A program made the position numbers and the translations under genes. The notes below the pieces were generated by a model. The model did not search any database, was not told the origin of the DNA, and saw nothing but the letters and a program-made list of their open reading frames with translations. Shown one piece after another: positions 61,121 through 64,000 of a stretch of 64,000 nucleotides of DNA. The stretch comes from Gottfriedia sp049568075 (lineage in GTDB: Bacteria; Bacillota; Bacilli; Bacillales; Bacillaceae_G). The stretch is taken from the NCBI GenBank assembly GCA_049568075.1, contig CP144911.1; one strand, given 5' to 3'. Position 1 is the stretch's first letter. Each line of letters begins with the position of its first letter.

Positions 61121-62280
61121 TTGTTTTTTTTCTTTCCAATCATTCCATAGTCTCTAATCAAAATACGAACATCGTAGTTTATTTTAGCTTTACTAAATCG
61201 TTCATCCCAATTCTTACTCATTTTTTTCCATTGTTTCGGGTATTGAATTCTTACTTCGTTACCAAATCCCGCAACATCTGTTTTATATTCATCTTGAAGC
61301 TTCTTCGTTACATTTTCTACAATTCTTGTTACTTCCTTTTCTGTAGCTTTTTCAGCTATTGTTACGTTTTTCTCATCAAACAACGGTCTTAATTTAGGGT
61401 TCCAATATTCTGCAATTCTACCTTCTGACTCAATTTTTACGTCAAAAGAGATTTTGTCACCTTTTATATGAGGTGTAACCTTGCTTTTCATTGATTCAAT
61501 TTGAAACCAAGTTGGACCATCCGATTTTTTTGTGAATGCTTTTACAGCACCACCTTTTCCTTGTGCAGTAATCCAGTTAATTCCTTCAACTTCCTGTTTA
61601 TCAAGAGTGCCAATCATTTTGTTTTTCTTACCATTAAAGATTGCACCACCAGCAAACATAACACCTTTATCAGTTGTTTCTAATAATTGGAGTAGAAAAC
61701 TTGTACCAGAGTTCATTAATCCTCCAATTTTTATTAATGGAGTTTTACTTACAATTTCTGAAGTTAATGATTGATTTGCGATTTCAACAATTCGTAATGC
61801 AGGTATTACATTTGGTTCACTTGTTTCTAGTGCTTGACTGGCCTTCCCTTTACCTATAAAAATAAGAGTACTACCACGAATATCAATATCTCGGAAATAC
61901 AAATCAGTAAGCTCACGTAGATTTATTTTTCTAGCAAGTTCATCACTAATTACAACACATTTTTGATGTGCTCCAAAAATGAATCCTTCTCTTTTTAAAG
62001 TTGTTTCCCAACCAGAGGGTTCTAACGAAATGCCTTCGCCAATCACATTTATATAAGGTTTTGTGGGACTAGCACCACCTGACTTTGTAGTCATTGCCTC
62101 AGGAACTACATATTGTAGAGTCGATTTAATTTTACCCTCACCATCCATATCTATAGAAGAACCTACTATAATATTTAAATCCTCTATTGGTTTACTACTC
62201 CAGCATCCTGATAATAAAGTTAAGAGACTTAGATAAAAAAATGTATTTATTAAGATTCGTTTATATCTATATTTTCTCAT
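61117..62280 (-). CDS. Ger(x)C-family germination lipoprotein (locus 4)
   Basis: 387 aa. Signal with LLSGC (Cys26) followed by WSSKPIEDL. The central domain has SGWETTLKREGFIFGAHQKCVVIS, and the end has QWKKMSKNWDERFSKAKINYDVRILIRDYGMIG, all typical of the family. It overlaps gerB by 14 nt. Last gene of the A-B-C unit that enters from the right edge. Confidence 0.92.
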   Translation of the reverse strand: MRKYRYKRILINTFFYLSLLTLLSGCWSSKPIEDLNIIVGSSIDMDGEGKIKSTLQYVVPEAMTTKSGGASPTKPYINVIGEGISLEPSGWETTLKREGFIFGAHQKCVVISDELARKINLRELTDLYFRDIDIRGSTLIFIGKGKASQALETSEPNVIPALRIVEIANQSLTSEIVSKTPLIKIGGLMNSGTSFLLQLLETTDKGVMFAGGAIFNGKKNKMIGTLDKQEVEGINWITAQGKGGAVKAFTKKSDGPTWFQIESMKSKVTPHIKGDKISFDVKIESEGRIAEYWNPKLRPLFDEKNVTIAEKATEKEVTRIVENVTKKLQDEYKTDVAGFGNEVRIQYPKQWKKMSKNWDERFSKAKINYDVRILIRDYGMIGKKKNK

Positions 62281-63370
62281 TTAATTTTTTCCTCACAAAT
62301 GAAATCACAAGCAGGAGAAGAGGGATAATGCCAAATAAATAAAATGAAGTATTTCCGATTGTATCGGCCATTTTAAACGTTTCATTTATATCTTTTGGAA
62401 TCATTGCAATAATGTAAATAAATGGTAATGAACCAAAGAGAAACGGCTTCATACTTTTTTTATTAAAAATTTGAGTTACTCCCAGGGCACAAATATAATA
62501 TGCAATGATAAATGTACCAAAAATTTGCATAATCCAAATAACTAGTAGCAATGAGTCAAATCTTTCTACAATTAGACCTTGTATATCATAGCTTCGAATA
62601 TAAGTTAGTACAGGCCAAGTTTGTAATAAAACACCATCTACCGAGAAAGCACCAACTACAGCAACAACGGTTACTGAATAAAAAACAAATGGTATACCTA
62701 TCCCAAGTATAATTGATTTTGTAATTTTCTTTTTATCCTTCATAAACATAAAAATAAACAAAACCACTTCAAAACCTGAAAAAGAAAGGGAGGTTGTTTT
62801 AAGCCCATTAAGAACGGGCTTGAAACCATTTCCTAGGACCGGACGTAGGTTGTCTATCTCAACAATTTCTATTCCTAAAAAAATAACTAATAAAAAGAAT
62901 AATACAGTGATCGGAAAAATAATTTCTAATATTCTAGCGATTGGATTGATGCCACCTAGAACTAAATATAAACCAATCCACAAGAATGGAATTAAAATGG
63001 CCCAAGTAGGAGTACCTTGTAATAAGAATAATCTAGTAGTTTCTGCCATTACACGAACCTCAAAAGCTGAAAGGAAAATATAATAAATAACTATGATAAA
63101 ACCTAGTGGGATTGCCAACCATTTACCAATTAATTTTTGAGTAAATTGAAAATAGGTTTCGTTAGGATATTGTTTACATAGCATAACTAGAAAGAAGACT
63201 AAGATCATAATTAATAATCCTGAAATTATTACGGAAATCCAACCATCTGGCGTTTTTACTTTGTCGGTAATCGTTCTTGGTAATAGTAAAATTCCTGCAC
63301 CGAAAATAAAATTCACCATTAGCATCACTGTTTGACTGACTGATATACGATCAATTGGCTCTGAATTCAT
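62267..63370 (-). CDS. GerB-type germination permease-like subunit (locus 4)
   Basis: 367 aa, ten predicted helices. RISVSQTVMLMVNFIFGAGILLLPR at the start and DGWISVIISGL give the B-subunit fold; SFSGFEVVLFIFMFM mid-protein corresponds to the GFE-type segment of locus 1. GGAAGGTG upstream. It begins 25 nt after gerA. Confidence 0.92.
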   Translation of the reverse strand: MNSEPIDRISVSQTVMLMVNFIFGAGILLLPRTITDKVKTPDGWISVIISGLLIMILVFFLVMLCKQYPNETYFQFTQKLIGKWLAIPLGFIIVIYYIFLSAFEVRVMAETTRLFLLQGTPTWAILIPFLWIGLYLVLGGINPIARILEIIFPITVLFFLLVIFLGIEIVEIDNLRPVLGNGFKPVLNGLKTTSLSFSGFEVVLFIFMFMKDKKKITKSIILGIGIPFVFYSVTVVAVVGAFSVDGVLLQTWPVLTYIRSYDIQGLIVERFDSLLLVIWIMQIFGTFIIAYYICALGVTQIFNKKSMKPFLFGSLPFIYIIAMIPKDINETFKMADTIGNTSFYLFGIIPLLLLVISFVRKKLNEKI

Positions 63371-63395
63371 TACTTAGTACACCTTCCTTCTTATG

Positions 63396-64000
63396 CTATT
63401 TCATCCTTCTTGTTTTTTTTGACTGCAGGCTTTTAGGTCGATTCTTCATCATAAATAAAGGAGCTCTTACGATGAAATCTTTCCAATCACTAAATCGAAT
63501 TGGAGCAGCGGGACTTAGATATGGAACACCAAAGCTTTTTAGTTGAACTAAATGACTACAAATTAATAGGAAAAATAAAATGACTCCATATAATCCAAAG
63601 ACACTCGCAAAAATCATAGATAAAAAACGAAGCATTCGAAGGGCAATTCCTACATTATATTGTGGTAATGTAAATGAGGAAATTGCTGTTACTGCAACAA
63701 CAATAACCATGATCGTACTTACAATTCCAGCTTCAACTGCGGCCTGACCAATAATTAACCCACCAACTATTCCTAACGATTGCCCAATCGGTTTAGGTAA
63801 ACGAAGTCCGGCTTCCCTTAATACTTCGATCGAGATTTCCATTATCAGTGCTTCAATTAACGGAGGAAATGGGACGCCACCTCTAGTTGCTGCTATATGA
63901 AATACTAACTTTGTCGGAATTAAACCTTGGTGAAATGAAATAAATGCAATGTATAAAGATGGAGCGAATAAAGCAATAAAACATGCAAGATATCGTAATA
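63396..64000 (-). CDS. GerA-type germination receptor subunit, C-terminal part (locus 4, cut by window edge)
   Basis: Only the membrane half is in the window; the frame is open to base 64000, so the start lies beyond. GGVPFPPLIEALIMEISIEVLREAG, PKPIGQSLGIVGGLIIGQAAVEAG and SFGVPYLSPAAPI are standard GerA membrane motifs. The proline-rich VPFPPLIE motif is intact, unlike in the orphan at 33.8 kb. Ends RRMK just before gerB. Confidence 0.93.
   Translation of the reverse strand, partial: LRYLACFIALFAPSLYIAFISFHQGLIPTKLVFHIAATRGGVPFPPLIEALIMEISIEVLREAGLRLPKPIGQSLGIVGGLIIGQAAVEAGIVSTIMVIVVAVTAISSFTLPQYNVGIALRMLRFLSMIFASVFGLYGVILFFLLICSHLVQLKSFGVPYLSPAAPIRFSDWKDFIVRAPLFMMKNRPKSLQSKKTRRMK

Overview
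The window is AT-rich DNA from an endospore-forming member of the Bacillaceae. The evidence is four GerA-family germination loci, CotF-type coat genes, a degenerate CotS-type coat protein, Bacillus-style Shine-Dalgarno sites (GGAGG/AAGGAG) and many intrinsic terminators. No tRNA, rRNA, CRISPR array, phage gene or transposase was seen. The genus cannot be fixed from the sequence alone.

Layout, 1-24 kb. A potassium module opens the window: ktrB-ktrA, then three tandem copies of a 62-codon secreted-peptide gene, each behind a conserved hairpin leader, then a c-di-AMP (ydaO/yuaA) riboswitch with its own terminator controlling kimA. Next come a flavodoxin-like oxidoreductase with a MarR regulator, a ferritin-like protein, and a pair of class 3 lipases of which the first has lost its catalytic serine. 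Two very large secreted subtilases follow (1395 and about 2678 aa). Both end in dockerin-like modules, and the larger also carries Listeria-Bacteroides (Flg_new) and Shr-like repeats.

Layout, 24-43 kb. A leftward gerA-gerB-gerC operon is followed by a three-subunit molybdenum hydroxylase operon, two small leftward hypothetical genes, an AI-2E-family permease, an orphan gerA paralogue, a secreted alkyl sulfatase, a probably CcpA-controlled amino acid permease, two CotF-like genes, a TetR regulator, a 52-bp hairpin minisatellite (ten units plus a degenerate one), and an agmatinase-family hydrolase whose promoter carries a perfect 16-bp palindrome.

Layout, 43-64 kb. A CaiB/racemase-like CoA gene precedes a broken acyl-CoA ligase. 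A TetR gene lies divergent from a kynureninase-permease operon whose promoter holds two tandem palindromes. Then come an alpha/beta hydrolase, an unusual regulator next to an M20 amidohydrolase, DUF3311 and sodium:solute symporter operon, a gerA-gerC-gerB operon with a convergent two-helix membrane protein that may be a germinant-receptor D subunit, a CotS-like gene, and a leftward gerA-gerB-gerC operon cut by the right edge.

Themes: K+ homeostasis under c-di-AMP control, spore germination and coat functions spread among ordinary catabolic operons, and secreted hydrolases. The least explained structures are the triplicated peptide genes with their leaders, the hairpin minisatellite, and the palindromic operators at 42.5 kb and 46.8 kb.
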